Origin: Diaporthe sp. PMI_573
Lineage: Eukaryota > Ascomycota > Sordariomycetes > Diaporthales > Diaporthaceae
Length of the DNA: 64,000 bases
Direction of reading: 5' to 3'
Assembly (NCBI GenBank): GCA_021399435.1
Contig: JAJTUP010000037.1
Span: 496,001 to 560,000, forward strand
In this document: positions 1 through 11,155 of the stretch, one piece after another
Layout of the letters: every line of letters begins with the position of its first letter
Position numbering within the stretch: the stretch's first letter is position 1
Notes under the pieces: model-generated
Database searches by the model: none
The model's input: only the letters and a program-made list of their open reading frames with translations
What the model was told of the DNA's origin: nothing
Translations under genes and position numbers: made by a program

Positions 1-85
1 CAGTAACATTGTCTTGGACACGCTTTTTGCAACCAGAAAATAATATCTGACGGAGCCGGGTCTCTTGGGAGAGAATGAGTAATTG

Positions 86-589
86 CTAGTTGTCATACCA
101 AATTTGAAAATACGCATCTGGAAATCCTTTGGTACTCCGGCACCACTCATCACATCGCGGGCCCGTTCTCGACCACATGGCGTTCCCTCCACGCGCAGCA
201 GCCGCTGTCCCCTCATGGCGAGCAACAACTCTGTTCACCGAATGCCCCATGGTCCTCCCGTCCAGCTGTTCCCTATGCACGGCGTCCGCTCTCCCCTCAC
301 CGGCCCTGGACTCCGGGCCGCTGGGCTGGATCCCGGTGGACCTTTCCGGGCTGGGCTGGGCGGCGCCCTTTTCGCCCTCCAAGTTCCTGGCTGTGATGCC
401 GTGCCCGTGGTGTTCCGACGTGGGGCTCTCATCTGGGTTGTTGGGCCTTTTTGTTTGGTCGATTTTCGCTGTGGGTTTTGGGGCAGGCGAGGCGAATCGC
501 ACGGGGGCGAGTCTCCTGGTGGCGATAAACTGGGCAGTCCCGGTGGGTCTTAGTAAGGAAGCACGAGTGACTGGAAGACGAGAAGACAT
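86..589 (-). CDS. Possible mitochondrially targeted small protein (hypothetical)
   Basis: This open frame of 167 codons starts at an ATG at 589. An in-frame GTG at 595 also exists but is less likely. The first 35 residues are rich in Arg, Ser, Thr and Ala and nearly lack acidic residues, which fits a mitochondrial presequence. After that comes a hydrophilic Pro/Glu/Gly-rich stretch with an HHGHG motif. A GTGAGG near 288 could be a splice donor, so the C-terminal third may be wrong and the gene may run off the left edge. I recognise no catalytic domain. The plus-strand frame over the same bases (129-674) looks like a shadow. Targeting is inferred from composition only. Confidence 0.35.
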   Translation of the reverse strand: MSSRLPVTRASLLRPTGTAQFIATRRLAPVRFASPAPKPTAKIDQTKRPNNPDESPTSEHHGHGITARNLEGEKGAAQPSPERSTGIQPSGPESRAGEGRADAVHREQLDGRTMGHSVNRVVARHEGTAAAARGGNAMWSRTGPRCDEWCRSTKGFPDAYFQIWYDN

Positions 590-1791
590 GGTCACGGCGT
601 TCGATACTACCTATCGTGCTTTGCTTTGTGGGCCTGTTAGCGGAGAGAAGTTGTCGACGACAGTGTATCTCTGATTTTAACAAGTATTCATAGCGATGCA
701 TTACAACATCTGCGTCTACAGTGCCTCTGTGTGTACAAGTGTATCCGCACTTGCGTCACTATTCCATATTGCACTTTGTCTTGCCGGTGATGTGCCTGGC
801 CGATTCAAAATATTGGTCCATCCTGCAGGTTGCTGTCACGGCACGGCGTCGTGGAATTGGAGGTTGTCTTTGTGAATATGGATATGGCATGGTGACTTGG
901 AACTCATCAGGCGTTGGCCTAACTAAGCCTAGCTCCTGGCATTAGAGAGAGCCTGTGATGTCCAGGCTAGACTGAATCGGGCAGTAACCTGGAAAAGGGG
1001 GGGATGAGCCGCTGACCGACATTGCCGTCTTGGCTCGACTCAGCTCCGAAACGCCTTTGGGCCCTTTAAGTTATTACCACGGCGGCTCGTTCCCAGACCC
1101 GTCACGGAAGCGAGCCGAAAGCCCAGATCTGCCCAACGGGCAGCACCGAGCCCGGGACCACAACGATGGGTCAGCGCTAGGAGAATAGGGGGGGCTGTGA
1201 CCCGGCTCTCAAAATGAGGGCCAGTATCTATTGGCTCGCGCACGACGCAGAGAGACACAGGCGAGCAGAGCACGATCTGCAGCCTGCAGCCTGCAGCAAG
1301 GGCCAGATGTCCCGAATTCCAGGACGGTGCGACACAGCACCGGTACCGTTGCATTCAGCAACCGACAGCCAGGCCAACGCGTCAGGGCGCTGCGGTCTGC
1401 GGTCTGCGGTCTGACTGTGCTGTGGGCTTTTTTGGCTGGAGGCTGGAGGCTGGATGAAGGCTGAAGGCTGTGCATGTGCCGGCGCCTCTGCAGGTGGTCA
1501 GCAGCCAGGCTGCAAAACGTTGGAAAGAATATGGTGTTCACTCCATTTCCGAGACAGCAGCACTCCTTGTGACCGGCTACCTGGGTTAGTCTACTAGTAC
1601 ATCGCGTCCTCGACACATCAGTACACATACAAAGGAGCGCCCGTTCGCGTGCTCGAGCTCCGGCCTCGATGGTTTCCATCCTCTTGTTCTGCATGCCTTC
1701 TTTTCTCTTATCTGCCCTCTTCATCTGGGCCTTTCCCTTTGACGACATCAAGTCCTGGCTCCATCCAGCTGCTCCTTCACCGGCCTCGAGC
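590..1791. other. Intergenic region
   Basis: I see no convincing gene here. Near 1265-1300 and 1390-1465 there are short tandem duplications (ctgcag, gtctgcg and ggctgga units). The last part, about 1620-1790, is pyrimidine-rich and probably the 5' leader of the hydrolase gene. Confidence 0.5.
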
Positions 1792-3591
1792 ATGGAGCCC
1801 ACGGACGCGCCCATGGTCCGGCGCCTGTTCAAGTCGCCTGCCCTCCGCCGCGATAACACCTCAGCTTCTGCCTCGTCGACCGGCTCGTCTAGCACGGTCG
1901 ACTTCTACGGCAGCCAGGTCGACAACCCGACTGTCATTAACTACAGCTACACGGACAAGCCCTCGAGACTCTTGCTATGGGATGTCTACTACTTCTTCTA
2001 CTACATATGGGCCCTCCCGTATATCATTCTGCCTTGGAAGCCCTTCGACTCGGGACACCTGTCTGAGCTCGCACCCACCAGGGGCAACCTGTGGTGTGTC
2101 TTCATCCACGTCATCCTGGCCATTCTCCAGCTGGCCATGATAGTCTGCCTACCGCCCGTGGCTCTGGTCCTCCCCCTGTGGACGACTCTGGCAATCGTGG
2201 CAGTCTTTGTGGGTGTCAACACGGGCCTCTGCACCCTTATCAACGCCAAGGAAGTTCTGTTCTACTCAAACCCCGAGTATGCGGCACCCAACCAGAAGAA
2301 GTTCGCCCACGAGCAGTGGATATTCCTGAACGGGGTGGCATGTGGTGAGCACTGGATGAAGAGCTGCCTGGACCGCTTGGCCTTGACGTTCGGCAGACCT
2401 ATCATTGGGGTTCATAACAGGACCGATGGGGTCATCTTTGATGTTGTCGAGTGTCTGATCCAGCGGAACCTTGGCTATGCCACCAACGACGTGCGGGTGT
2501 GTTACCGCATCATCAAGGAGAAGCTGTACAACCCGCAGTACTCCAAGATTGTCTTTATCCTGCACTCTCAGGGAGGCATCGAAGGCGGCCTGGTCCTCGA
2601 CTGGCTGCTCCAGGAGCTCCCCCAGAACCTGCTCAGCAAGCTGGAGGTGTATACCTTTGGCAATGCTGCGAACCACTTCAACAACCCATATCGAACAGTA
2701 GCGTCCCAGGCCCAGGCCGAAGAGAAGCCGCTGGAGGCGTCACTAGACGCTGTGGCGCGCGATAACGAAGAGCCCGCAGCAGACTCGGACAGGTTGGGCG
2801 CCGAGAAGTCGAACGGCCATGCTGTGCACCCTAACCAATCCCCCCGCAACCGCATCCGCCGGCCTCCCACCCCGAGGTCGTCCCCTCCGCCCATCAGGAC
2901 AAGCACAAGCGGCCTGGCCCCGAACGGAGCCGCCGCGGTCGCCTCCCACGGCCTGGCCAAGCAGGAGACGTCGCACCCGAACCCGGCGACGCAGTCGGAG
3001 CGGGCCATCGGGCACATCGAGCACTACGCGCACACGACCGACTTCGTGGCGCTGTGGGGGGTGCTGCACTTTGCGACGTCAGCGGCGGCCGACCGATCGA
3101 TGCCTCGCTTTATCGGGCGGCTGTTCTCGCGCACCGACGCCCGAGGCGGCCACCAGTTCGTCCAGCACTACATGGACGGCATGTTCCCTCTCGCGCGGGA
3201 TGATGTGACGGGCCAGCTGGTCGGTTGTAAGGAGGTCGGGAACGAGTTCATGGAGAGCGAGATCGTCATCGGCAGGTCGGGCGACGCCGGCGCCAACGAG
3301 AGGGAGGCATTCGCGAGCAGCTACCTCGGGTGCTCGGACGACGATTCGGACGGGGAGGGGGAGCGCCGGAAGAGGTCTCTGGAAGCGGGGGCCGTGGCGG
3401 CTGGGGAAGTTTTGATGCACAACGGGGAGAGCCCCCTCGCACTGAGGAAGAGGCTGGGCCTGCCCACTGAGAAGGTCAAGGTGAAGGAGCTGAGTCGGCT
3501 GTGGAAGTATCGGAATGGGAGGAGCCCTGTTGAGAAGCCGCCACTCCTGGGAACCAGCATGAATGGGTTTGTGAGGAACGCGACCCTGTGA
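1792..3591 (+). CDS. Alpha/beta-hydrolase, lipase-like, with membrane segments
   Basis: The frame is intronless. From the ATG at 1792 it gives 599 residues; an upstream in-frame ATG at 1669 would add 41 hydrophobic residues. I prefer 1792 because the sequence before it reads like a pyrimidine-rich leader. Two hydrophobic segments lie near residues 65-80 and 100-140. A lipase-type nucleophile elbow, HSQGG, follows with Ser at about 259. Candidate acid and base are Asp about 417 (HTTDF) and His about 454 or 459 (GGHQFVQHY). A disordered Pro/Ser-rich insert of about 90 residues separates elbow and acid, and the C-terminus is charged. The triad suggests a membrane-associated esterase or lipase, but the substrate is unknown. 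AATAAA occurs 98 nt after the stop. Confidence 0.8.
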   Translation: MEPTDAPMVRRLFKSPALRRDNTSASASSTGSSSTVDFYGSQVDNPTVINYSYTDKPSRLLLWDVYYFFYYIWALPYIILPWKPFDSGHLSELAPTRGNLWCVFIHVILAILQLAMIVCLPPVALVLPLWTTLAIVAVFVGVNTGLCTLINAKEVLFYSNPEYAAPNQKKFAHEQWIFLNGVACGEHWMKSCLDRLALTFGRPIIGVHNRTDGVIFDVVECLIQRNLGYATNDVRVCYRIIKEKLYNPQYSKIVFILHSQGGIEGGLVLDWLLQELPQNLLSKLEVYTFGNAANHFNNPYRTVASQAQAEEKPLEASLDAVARDNEEPAADSDRLGAEKSNGHAVHPNQSPRNRIRRPPTPRSSPPPIRTSTSGLAPNGAAAVASHGLAKQETSHPNPATQSERAIGHIEHYAHTTDFVALWGVLHFATSAAADRSMPRFIGRLFSRTDARGGHQFVQHYMDGMFPLARDDVTGQLVGCKEVGNEFMESEIVIGRSGDAGANEREAFASSYLGCSDDDSDGEGERRKRSLEAGAVAAGEVLMHNGESPLALRKRLGLPTEKVKVKELSRLWKYRNGRSPVEKPPLLGTSMNGFVRNATL

Positions 3592-4332
3592 GAGTGACAG
3601 ACATCACCACTGCATGTGTAAGAGGTCGTTCGAAACATTGACTAGATATCATTGCCTGTGTAGCTCATATGTCTCTGGCAAAGCATACAATAAATATACG
3701 CACTCAACCCATTTCTTAACACACTCAAACCCATACAACCTGGTTCGGCCTGGCCAGTGTCTGCTCAGCAATAGCTGCATGTAGAGTCTGCCGCTTCAGT
3801 AACACTTACTGACAACTGAGGCAGTAACTACAAATAATTGTGACGGCAGTCTATGACATTAACCATTCCTACCATCTAGTACGTTAGGCTTTTATAAGCA
3901 GCTACAAGTTGAATTCAACCACATCTATGTTGCAAGGGTTTGTCACGGCCCCCTGCTTATGAGAAGTCTTGACGCTTGGGTAAAAGAATTCATCAAAATG
4001 CTAGGGCATCTATAAGAATAAGGATCGATATGTCACTAAGTTTCAGACAGAAGGATTGGCCATTAAGTAGGATCTAGCATTTGGTAATAGAACAGTTCAT
4101 CCTACTTTAGCTTAGCACAGCTGTCACACAATATCAGTTAGATATTATTTAAGACACTAGCTTTTAGCATGTCAAAGTCAAGTTGGCTGTTAGCAAATAA
4201 ATGAATTTTGGGGTGTTTGTTTGCAGTCTAATACTCCCCTTTCCCAGGTAAGACCCCTATTTCCTACCTGCCTTTTTTCTAGTTTTCTTTCCTGACCACA
4301 GAGCGCAAATGTATGGATGGCTGAGCTACCTC
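3592..4332. other. AT-rich intergenic region with hydrolase 3' end
   Basis: The region has a poly(A)-signal-like AATAAA at 3689-3694 and is AT-rich from about 3660 to 4330. I see no gene in it. Confidence 0.5.
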
Positions 4333-4563
4333 TTAAAAATTGGTAGTAGTGACCGTACATGCACTGCAGCGGCCATGTCCGCAACCGGCGCGGGAGCAAG
4401 TGGAAGGATGATAACGGGTATCGTTGTTTGAGTAGCACTCGCAGCAATTCCAAGTCGTGATCGCACCCCCACGAGGCTTTCTCTCGACAAAAGCCGGCAT
4501 CTCGTTGACAGCCCCAGGCTCCTCGTGCAAAAGCACCCATGATTTCGGCAGGAGGGATGACAT
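4333..4563 (-). CDS. Small Cys/His-rich, probably zinc-binding protein (76 aa)
   Basis: This single-exon frame encodes 76 residues from an ATG at 4563. The second half is dense in potential metal ligands: a WNCCEC motif (Cys40, 41, 43), His52, Cys56, then CGHGRCSAC (Cys61, His63, Cys66, Cys69). A W-x-CC-x-C start and a CGH-x-x-C-x-x-C end are the pattern of small fungal zinc-ribbon-like proteins of unknown function. There is no signal peptide or membrane segment, so a cytosolic or nuclear location is likely. Nothing in the sequence tells the partner or pathway. Overlapping frames on the same strand at 4190-4610 lack this patterned cysteine spacing. Confidence 0.6.
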   Translation of the reverse strand: MSSLLPKSWVLLHEEPGAVNEMPAFVERKPRGGAITTWNCCECYSNNDTRYHPSTCSRAGCGHGRCSACTVTTTNF

Positions 4564-5160
4564 TTTGTTGTTCCTTGCCTTGGTAGCTTAGCTCCGAATA
4601 GAGTTGCCAATCGATCTTAGTGTTTGGGAAAGAAGTGTTTGAATGTCAGTGATGGTGTGAAGTGATAGCATTGGAGGAAGTGGGGGGGGGGGAGCCAACA
4701 TGAGGAGGTAGATATAACAGATGGTTTCTTTCACAACCATTATTGAGCAGTGTGGTGTTAACTTCCATAAATTGAACAATACGCGGATCAACATAAAGCT
4801 TTGTTCTTCATTGGCAGCAATAAGTACGCGTCTGATTCATTAGCCTTGACGGCGATTGAGGATCTTGTGAGCTTGTAAACTGAGAAAGAAACTCCTTTTC
4901 ATGGACATTTCAGCGACTGCTTCTTCCATTGCAAACCTAAAGTCAATCTCAATACTGGCCCGGCATGCTGCAAGAGGGAAATAGTTCATCAATATCTTAC
5001 TTTGTACCTTGCTAGTAGACACTGTTCTCTGCGTCTAATGTGCATATGATAGAGCCTTGTCTTTGTATAAGACAAGGGCATTATTGTTTCCTTTCACCGT
5101 TCCCTTTGGCATTGGAAATATCACCCCTGGATTCATGCTCAGTTGGTCCCTGCAACATCT
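4564..5160. other. Intergenic region
   Basis: I see no gene here. A run of G11 lies at 4682-4692. Downstream of about 4990 the sequence is the 3' flank of the minus-strand secreted-protein gene. Confidence 0.5.
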
Positions 5161-5831
5161 TCATCCAAGAGGTCTTCGGGGGAATTCCTCGACAAACTCC
5201 TCTTCTGAAACGTCTTCGTCAAAGAATTCCTCTTCAGATAATTCCAGCTCAGATCCCTCGAGCTCGGGAGCCACCAATCTGTTCCCATCGTTACGGCACT
5301 GGGCATCCGTGTCAGTTGGATATACTCCAAATCCACGCGTGCTGATACAGCCCACGATTCAATTTGATGCGCGAAACGCAAGGGAGGTAGACTCACGCAG
5401 ACGCTGATGGCGTTGCCTCCACAGCTCCCAGCTCTGGAGTCGGTACGGCAGGCGTAGGAAAGGTGGGTAAAGCTGTTCCGGTACCTGGTGAAGGTGATGG
5501 GCGCGGGGCTGCAAGAGAAAATGCCATCGTTACAGACATTTTCGGTGGTACTCAGGCCATCGACGACCCTGCAGTCAGTGTCGTAAACGTCCCCTTGCAT
5601 TGAGATAGATTAGTTCTTCGTTGGAATTTTCTGCGGCCACATCACCAGGTGGGGACGGTGGTATGAAAATGAGACGGGCAAGCTGAGATATGTAAACTTA
5701 CACCGAGAAACTCCATTTCCTAGGTTTTTCACGTGGCCGATACCATAGTTGAAGCCAGGGCATATAGCGCTAACGCTGGTAGCAGAGCCCAAGATAGCGA
5801 GGACGGTGAACTTGAAGGTAGAGAACTGCAT
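5161..5831 (-). CDS. Secreted 8-cysteine protein with acidic C-terminal tail (effector-like)
   Basis: Three exons: 5702-5831, 5397-5593 and 5161-5298, giving 154 residues. Donors are GTAAGT and GTGAGT. The second acceptor follows a CTGAC branch point and restores a ...SVC-CRNDG... junction. Residues 1-22 form a signal peptide (MQFS start, hydrophobic core, cut near VSA-IC). The mature part has eight cysteines (24, 51, 64, 71, 92, 101, 109, 110), consistent with four disulfides. From about residue 120 the tail is strongly acidic, with two SEEEF-containing units. The core resembles small secreted proteins of unknown function in plant-associated Sordariomycetes, from memory only. Extracellular location is inferred from the signal peptide and cysteines; effector activity is a guess. 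Confidence 0.75.
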
Positions 5832-5950
5832 CTTGAGACTGACAAGTGTTGATGAGGTGGAAGGGGCTCTGGTGAAATGATAGTCTGCTTGATGATGCCG
5901 ATGGAGCTTGATATCCTTTGGTCCAGCTTGAGGAGCCCTCTCATCGTCGT

Positions 5951-5957
5951 TTATATA
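5951..5957 (-). promoter_or_regulatory. TATA box of the secreted-protein gene
   Basis: TATATAA on the minus strand lies about 120 nt upstream of the ATG at 5831, a plausible core-promoter position for a fungal gene. Confidence 0.45.
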
Positions 5958-7648
5958 CTTTTGGTAAAACAGCCGCCCTTGACTCAATGGTGTGAAGTTC
6001 GATGGACCATGCCCGGAGTGTTGGCACCACTCCTGGGAAAGCCTTGAGCGACTATGGCGGGGTAAAGATTACCGAAAAAAGCTTTTCGTTGAGGTCATAT
6101 CTACTTCAAAGCGGCCATATTGCCACAAATTCCCGTTCTGGATGTTGTCGGAAGGAGGAGGGGTGACGTGGTGGTCGTGCCATGCGATCCTTCACTTGAC
6201 ATTAGAGGGGCAAAGGCTGGGCAGCAGCATGCCACAGCACACGTGCTCCGGTTGGAATTTGTTGGAACTTGTGGCACAAATAGATAGCAAAGAGAGGGAA
6301 CCTAGCCTCAGCGGAGAATAGCAAGCCTCGGATTTTGCGAATAACAGTAAAGCTATCACAGCTTAGTTGGTGACAGAGCAACACTGCGGGCGCTGTGGCC
6401 ACCGGATTAACCTGAGAGGCATTGGTACGACCATCCCAGTGCTTAATGTTCGACATTTCACAACTTGTGCAAAGTCCCGGACTCTACAGTTGCTGTGGAC
6501 TCTAGACCCACGCAGTCTTGATCAAACCCTGCCGGCAAGCTCCACAGTCCCATTACCCGACGGATTAACGGCAAGACAGCCACACATTTCTATTGGTCCT
6601 CGTGCTTAAAGTCATCCATGAAGGATTGAAGGGATTCAAGACCCCTCTCGAGACAACATTTGAGCTGAAGCCATGCGGAGTATACCAAGGCTGCCGTCCT
6701 TCAAACACTTGATACCTACCTAGTGTGGACTAGAGAGTAGATATGGCTTTGAGTTGCCAAGACCAAGGGAATCCACTCTTGAGTGGTGATTCCGAAGGCC
6801 TTGATTGACCAAAGTACGAAGTGGACGAGACTAGACCTAATATCATTCTTCCGCGTACCTCTGCATCTCCGGCATCACGAGCATACCTAGCTGGGGAAGG
6901 AACACAATCAAGACAACAGGGCTTGTACCAGAAAACGAATGTACAAGTTACAGGTAATTGACTGTTCAAATTGCACAGATCTATCAAATTTGGCCATAGC
7001 TGATGTTTGTTCTCAATTACTTTAGAATATACTGTCTGGGATGCTGCCTTTGGCCCTTGAAGCACCATGCAGTCAGAGAAGTTAAGAAGCCGGAATTTCT
7101 AAATTAGGACTTCCGACGCCCGGCAAAGTTTGTATATTACTGGCTCAGGGCTCAATAAATTCCATGGTTCATGTGCTAAAGTGCGTCTCTGGCTGTTTCA
7201 GTATGATGCTCTGCCGTCTACGTATTCTCTCCCAATTGTAATCCCTTTGGCATCCATCAACAACGCCACCACATGGTCTTGCAGGACCATAACAAGATCA
7301 TCGGAAGTTTGCAAATGTTAATTCAATGTATACTGACTTTTCCCCATTGATAAAGCTGTTTGTGGGGACATCTGAGCCAATGTAGAGATGAGAAAGAGCT
7401 AGAACGCTAAGTCATGTGCTCATTACTGCCCAGGTGGGGGATGAATACGCTATTAAGTAGGAGTATACCAAATACATGCCATTCAATTTTGGGCATCATT
7501 CAGGCACATGTTGCTTTAATTTCTTTGCTACATGCATTGATACACCCGTTCTCTGATTTGGTGTACAGAAAACATCACCAACCTTACCCCTCACACCACT
7601 GATATGCCAGTGGTGTCCATCCATAATATCTTCGAATTTCGATCCACT
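5958..7648. other. Intergenic region
   Basis: I see no convincing gene. Open frames are short (under about 115 codons), lack splice-consistent partners, and use AT-rich codons unlike the genes around them. Confidence 0.5.
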
Positions 7649-8200
7649 TCAAGTTCTGACGCCCGAGTTCAGCCTCATGGCCAAGCTTGTACTTCCACTT
7701 TTGGCCATTACACACCCTCTTGACACATCCTTGACGTGGACCTCAATGGTGATCCTGTCCCCGCCCGCAGCATGTTGGGGGGATGTTGCGGTGCTGAAAC
7801 GAATGGTTGCATTGCACATTTGAAAGTCGGTATGCATACCGTCCTGGGCGAGTTGTGGAAGCCCACCCTTTTGTTGTATCAAAGGGTCCCAAGGGTTCAA
7901 GGTGTTGGGTTGGGCGAAGGCTTCGCAAAGGAACTGGTGGGTCTTGCGGGCAGATTTGACTTTCAAGGTGATGCGCACAAGTGCGAAGTTTGAAAGTGGT
8001 GTGTATGGTAGTACCATATTGTCAGGCTTGTTGCTCAATTTTGGATTGACGTCCACGAGTGGCTGCAAAGTTGTGTGTCTGATGAGGCGAGTCGTGAGAG
8101 TCGGTGCCGTGTTGAGGAAGAACGAAGGAAAACTGAAAGGGATCTCAGGTCCGAGTGCCTTGAAATATGTTTTCCAAAGCCGGTGAATATCGTCCACCAT
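7649..8200 (-). CDS. Orphan ORF, hypothetical protein (183 aa)
   Basis: An uninterrupted frame of 183 codons starts at an ATG at 8200, in a gene-poor AT-rich stretch. The translation is balanced in composition and has no signal peptide or clear membrane segment. There is a hydrophobic/aromatic N-terminus (residues 8-30), and short alternating stretches in the second half could form beta strands. I recognise no domain. It could be a real lineage-specific gene or one exon of a longer or decayed gene; the length of the frame in AT-rich DNA is the main support. Confidence 0.4.
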   Translation of the reverse strand: MVDDIHRLWKTYFKALGPEIPFSFPSFFLNTAPTLTTRLIRHTTLQPLVDVNPKLSNKPDNMVLPYTPLSNFALVRITLKVKSARKTHQFLCEAFAQPNTLNPWDPLIQQKGGLPQLAQDGMHTDFQMCNATIRFSTATSPQHAAGGDRITIEVHVKDVSRGCVMAKSGSTSLAMRLNSGVRT

Positions 8201-9452
8201 GAGTGATCATATTAAGTGATGCTTTGGCATGGATATAAGTGAATGTTCTCTGCCACGTGCGAGAGTGCCTAAAAGGAGACCATTGATCTCCACCTGTATC
8301 TTTGTCTGATCGCTGGACAGTTCAGTCACGGCATCCTATGACAATATCTACTATCTTCCCTGGATCATTGCATGACGTAGTGCTTTTAACATCCATCATT
8401 CACACGCAGCCCTGGAGGCTTTCAGGACTAAGCTACGGGCAACGATGCCTGCCCTGAGAGACAAGACAGCAGGTATCAGATCAGAGCTTAGATACATGTG
8501 TTGATTAAGTGAACTTCAATATATGTCGGATGAACTCGAGAGAAAATGTGTCCCTGAACCAGAAGCGCGACAGGATGACGACCTCATACATTTTCAGGGT
8601 GCTTGCTGTCAAGTGCTCCCTTGTGCGGATTATATTGGGGCTTCGGGGGGTTGTGTCTGGTTTCTATCGTTGCAACCAACTGCTGAGTGTTGTGTGTTGT
8701 CTCAATAAATGAAGTTGTCAAGTGATTATGCTGGCACCCTTGGCAGACTTCCAGATATGACATTGCATTCTATGAGAAACGTGTATGATTCCGTCTGTCT
8801 ACCTAGGTAGGGACAGGCTTTCCTAACCTCTTTGTATATATATTTAGGGATACTTGGCAGGTTTTGCAAGTCCTGTAATCTCTCTCAGAGCCAGGGGAGA
8901 TTGATTTGCAAGTGGTTTATTACATTCATCGAGATACCTTGTCGAATTATCACCAAACCTTTGTACAGGGCCTGATCTGTATTTAGTGCTTTGTCGTTTT
9001 ATTATAGTCATAGCAAGTTGCTATGACGATGGTCTTCCCTGTTGTTATCACACCAGCCGTTAGATGAAAGGGCTGTTAAGCTTTGGGGAAAGCGACAAAG
9101 AGTAAGTTTTGATGGGAGTGATCTGACCCTTCTGTGCTGATCAATTTGTCTCCGAATATTCCGTCACGGGATTGGTGGTTGTGGGAACATCTGCTTTGGT
9201 TTCCATCCATATCTTGTGATCCTGGTCATCCCCTGGTTGCCAAGCCTGACAACAATTCATGTTAGCTGCTCTCTCAATTGGACGTCCTGTCATTCTCGTT
9301 TGCCCTGGCAAGACTATGGCAACGGCACTTCAGAGCCCTTCCACTTCCAATGTCACACCACAATGTTTCCAAGAAGAGGGAGCCGTGTTTTACAAAATAT
9401 GATTAAGAAATATGCCACGCTTGTCAAAATGGGTATCATTGCTCCACCTCCC
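8201..9452. other. AT-rich intergenic region
   Basis: I see nothing gene-like. A TA-rich patch (tatatatattta) lies near 8838-8848. The right end is the 3' flank of the next minus-strand gene. Confidence 0.45.
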
Positions 9453-11155
9453 TCATGGCTGATACGCAGCCCCCCACGTTTTTCTCAGCCCACCCTTTCC
9501 CTCTTCCGTAGGCGTCGCGGGCGGCGGCGTCACAATAAACTCGATTGTCTCGCTCACGGCCCTGGGCCTCGTAATGCCACCGGAAGCGGGCCTCAACGAC
9601 TCCGGAATCGCACGAAACTCCTCGTCGCCGCCGCCGAGCAGGGCCCGACTCGCCTCGCTCACATTCCTCTGCCGCCTCTCATCGTCGACATCTTCCCGGC
9701 TATCGTCAAACTCGGCTTCTTCTCCCTCCTCGGGCATGGATCCGACCGCACCCCTCTCGCTGCCGTCGCTAGGTGCCCGCCCGAGGCTGTCCCGGACCGA
9801 CTTGGCGCTGGGCATGGCCCCGCCGCCCACTGCGATGGCAGGCGGCTCGCCCCCGGCCATGACACTGTCCAGGCTCGACGATCTGCTTCCCCTGCCCCAG
9901 CCAAACGCCGCGCCCAGGGCGTCGTCGACTTCATTCTTGAACTTCTGTTGCTGCTGCTGCTGTTGTAACGCGGTGCGGTCTGTGTTGGACTGCGCGCGGC
10001 TGCGGGTCAGGAGTGCGCTGCTGCTTCGTCCGCCGCTGTTGGAGGTGATTGACCCCTGGCTCATCCGCTGCTGTCTGGCGCGGTGCTGCTTGACGTACTC
10101 CTCGAAGGCTGTGTCGCGGGTGTGGTTGTACGAGGCGCGGCGGTCCATCCCTGTGCCTGTGACGGAGATGTAGGATGCCGGCCTCTTTGGGATGACCAGC
10201 TCGGCTGCCTCGGCGGGTGGTGACTGTGGTTGTGTTTCGGAGACTGTGGTGATGCCGCCCAAGAGTGCGGATGACGAGTTTGCCCTGCTTCGGCTGGCCT
10301 GCTCGTTCGCTGCGTTCACGTCATTGGTCAGGCTGAAGTTGAGGCGCCCGCCGACCTTGACGAACGAGGATCCCCGTGGTCGAGCCTCGGAAGCAGCGGT
10401 CCCTGATGTCGGGGCTGGCGATGTGATGTCGACCGCGTTGCCCAGTGCTATCTCCCTTGAGGCCCAGGATGCGCGAAGCTCTACGTCCCAGTCATCGGAC
10501 TCGTTGCGGGAGTGAAGGAATTTTTCTTTGCGGTCGCTCTTGAAGCCGAAGGGTTTGACGTTGCCTGGGTGGTCATAATCGTCGTATTGGGCCAGGCACT
10601 TCCAGATCCAGGCGGCGTATGATCCCAGAGCGAGTACGGGGACACTGTTGCTCGGCCATCAGCATCAACATCCGGATGAGGCAACCCGTTGGGTCGTTCT
10701 TACATCAGGAGACCGTGGATGACCTGCGTCCCAGTGGTCCATGAGGAGAGGTCCGTGTCTGACATCAATCCTCCCATTATCATGGACACAATACTTCCCA
10801 CAAGCTTGATGAGGTTGGAGACGACCATCTCCTTCGGTGTCAGGGCCTCGGCAAATGTCCTGAAGATCTCGAATGCTGTACACAATATCGAGATAGCTGC
10901 GACACCTATGCTTATGGATTCCCACCTGATGTGGTCGTCAGCACAAACGTCCCCTCGCTGATGGATGGTCTAGAATACTCACGCAACTGCCGTCCCATTT
11001 GTTTCATCGGAGACCCCTATGGCGTTTGCTAGGAGGTATGCAGATATGCCGATGAGGACGATGGAGAGCGAGATCTGTACCAACCAAGATGGCACGAGGA
11101 ACCTGAGCCGCCATTGTGCCCGGTCGAACTTTGCTTGGTCACGGTGGTGCACCAT
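9453..11155 (-). CDS. Four-helix membrane protein with long low-complexity cytosolic tail
   Basis: Three exons: 10983-11155, 10704-10925 and 9453-10644, giving 528 residues; both introns have GTGAGT or GTAAGA donors and close in phase. The start used is the first ATG in a frame that also continues upstream, so a further 5' exon is possible. The first 170 residues carry about four hydrophobic helices, the first near residues 20-45 (PSWLVQISLSIVLIG) and the last near 155-175. The rest is hydrophilic: Ser/Arg-rich stretches, a Q7 run coded by CAG/CAA, many RSSS/RAxS motifs that could be phosphorylated, and an acidic EEGEEAEFDD patch. This resembles uncharacterised fungal membrane proteins; no enzymatic motif is visible. 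Confidence 0.75.

Noticed and set aside
129..674. Plus-strand frame of 181 codons opposite the left-edge candidate
   Set aside because: Cys/Trp/Pro composition and no leader look like the antisense shadow of the minus-strand frame.
1669..1791. Upstream start adding 41 hydrophobic residues to the hydrolase
   Set aside because: It reads like a pyrimidine-rich leader; kept only as an alternative start.
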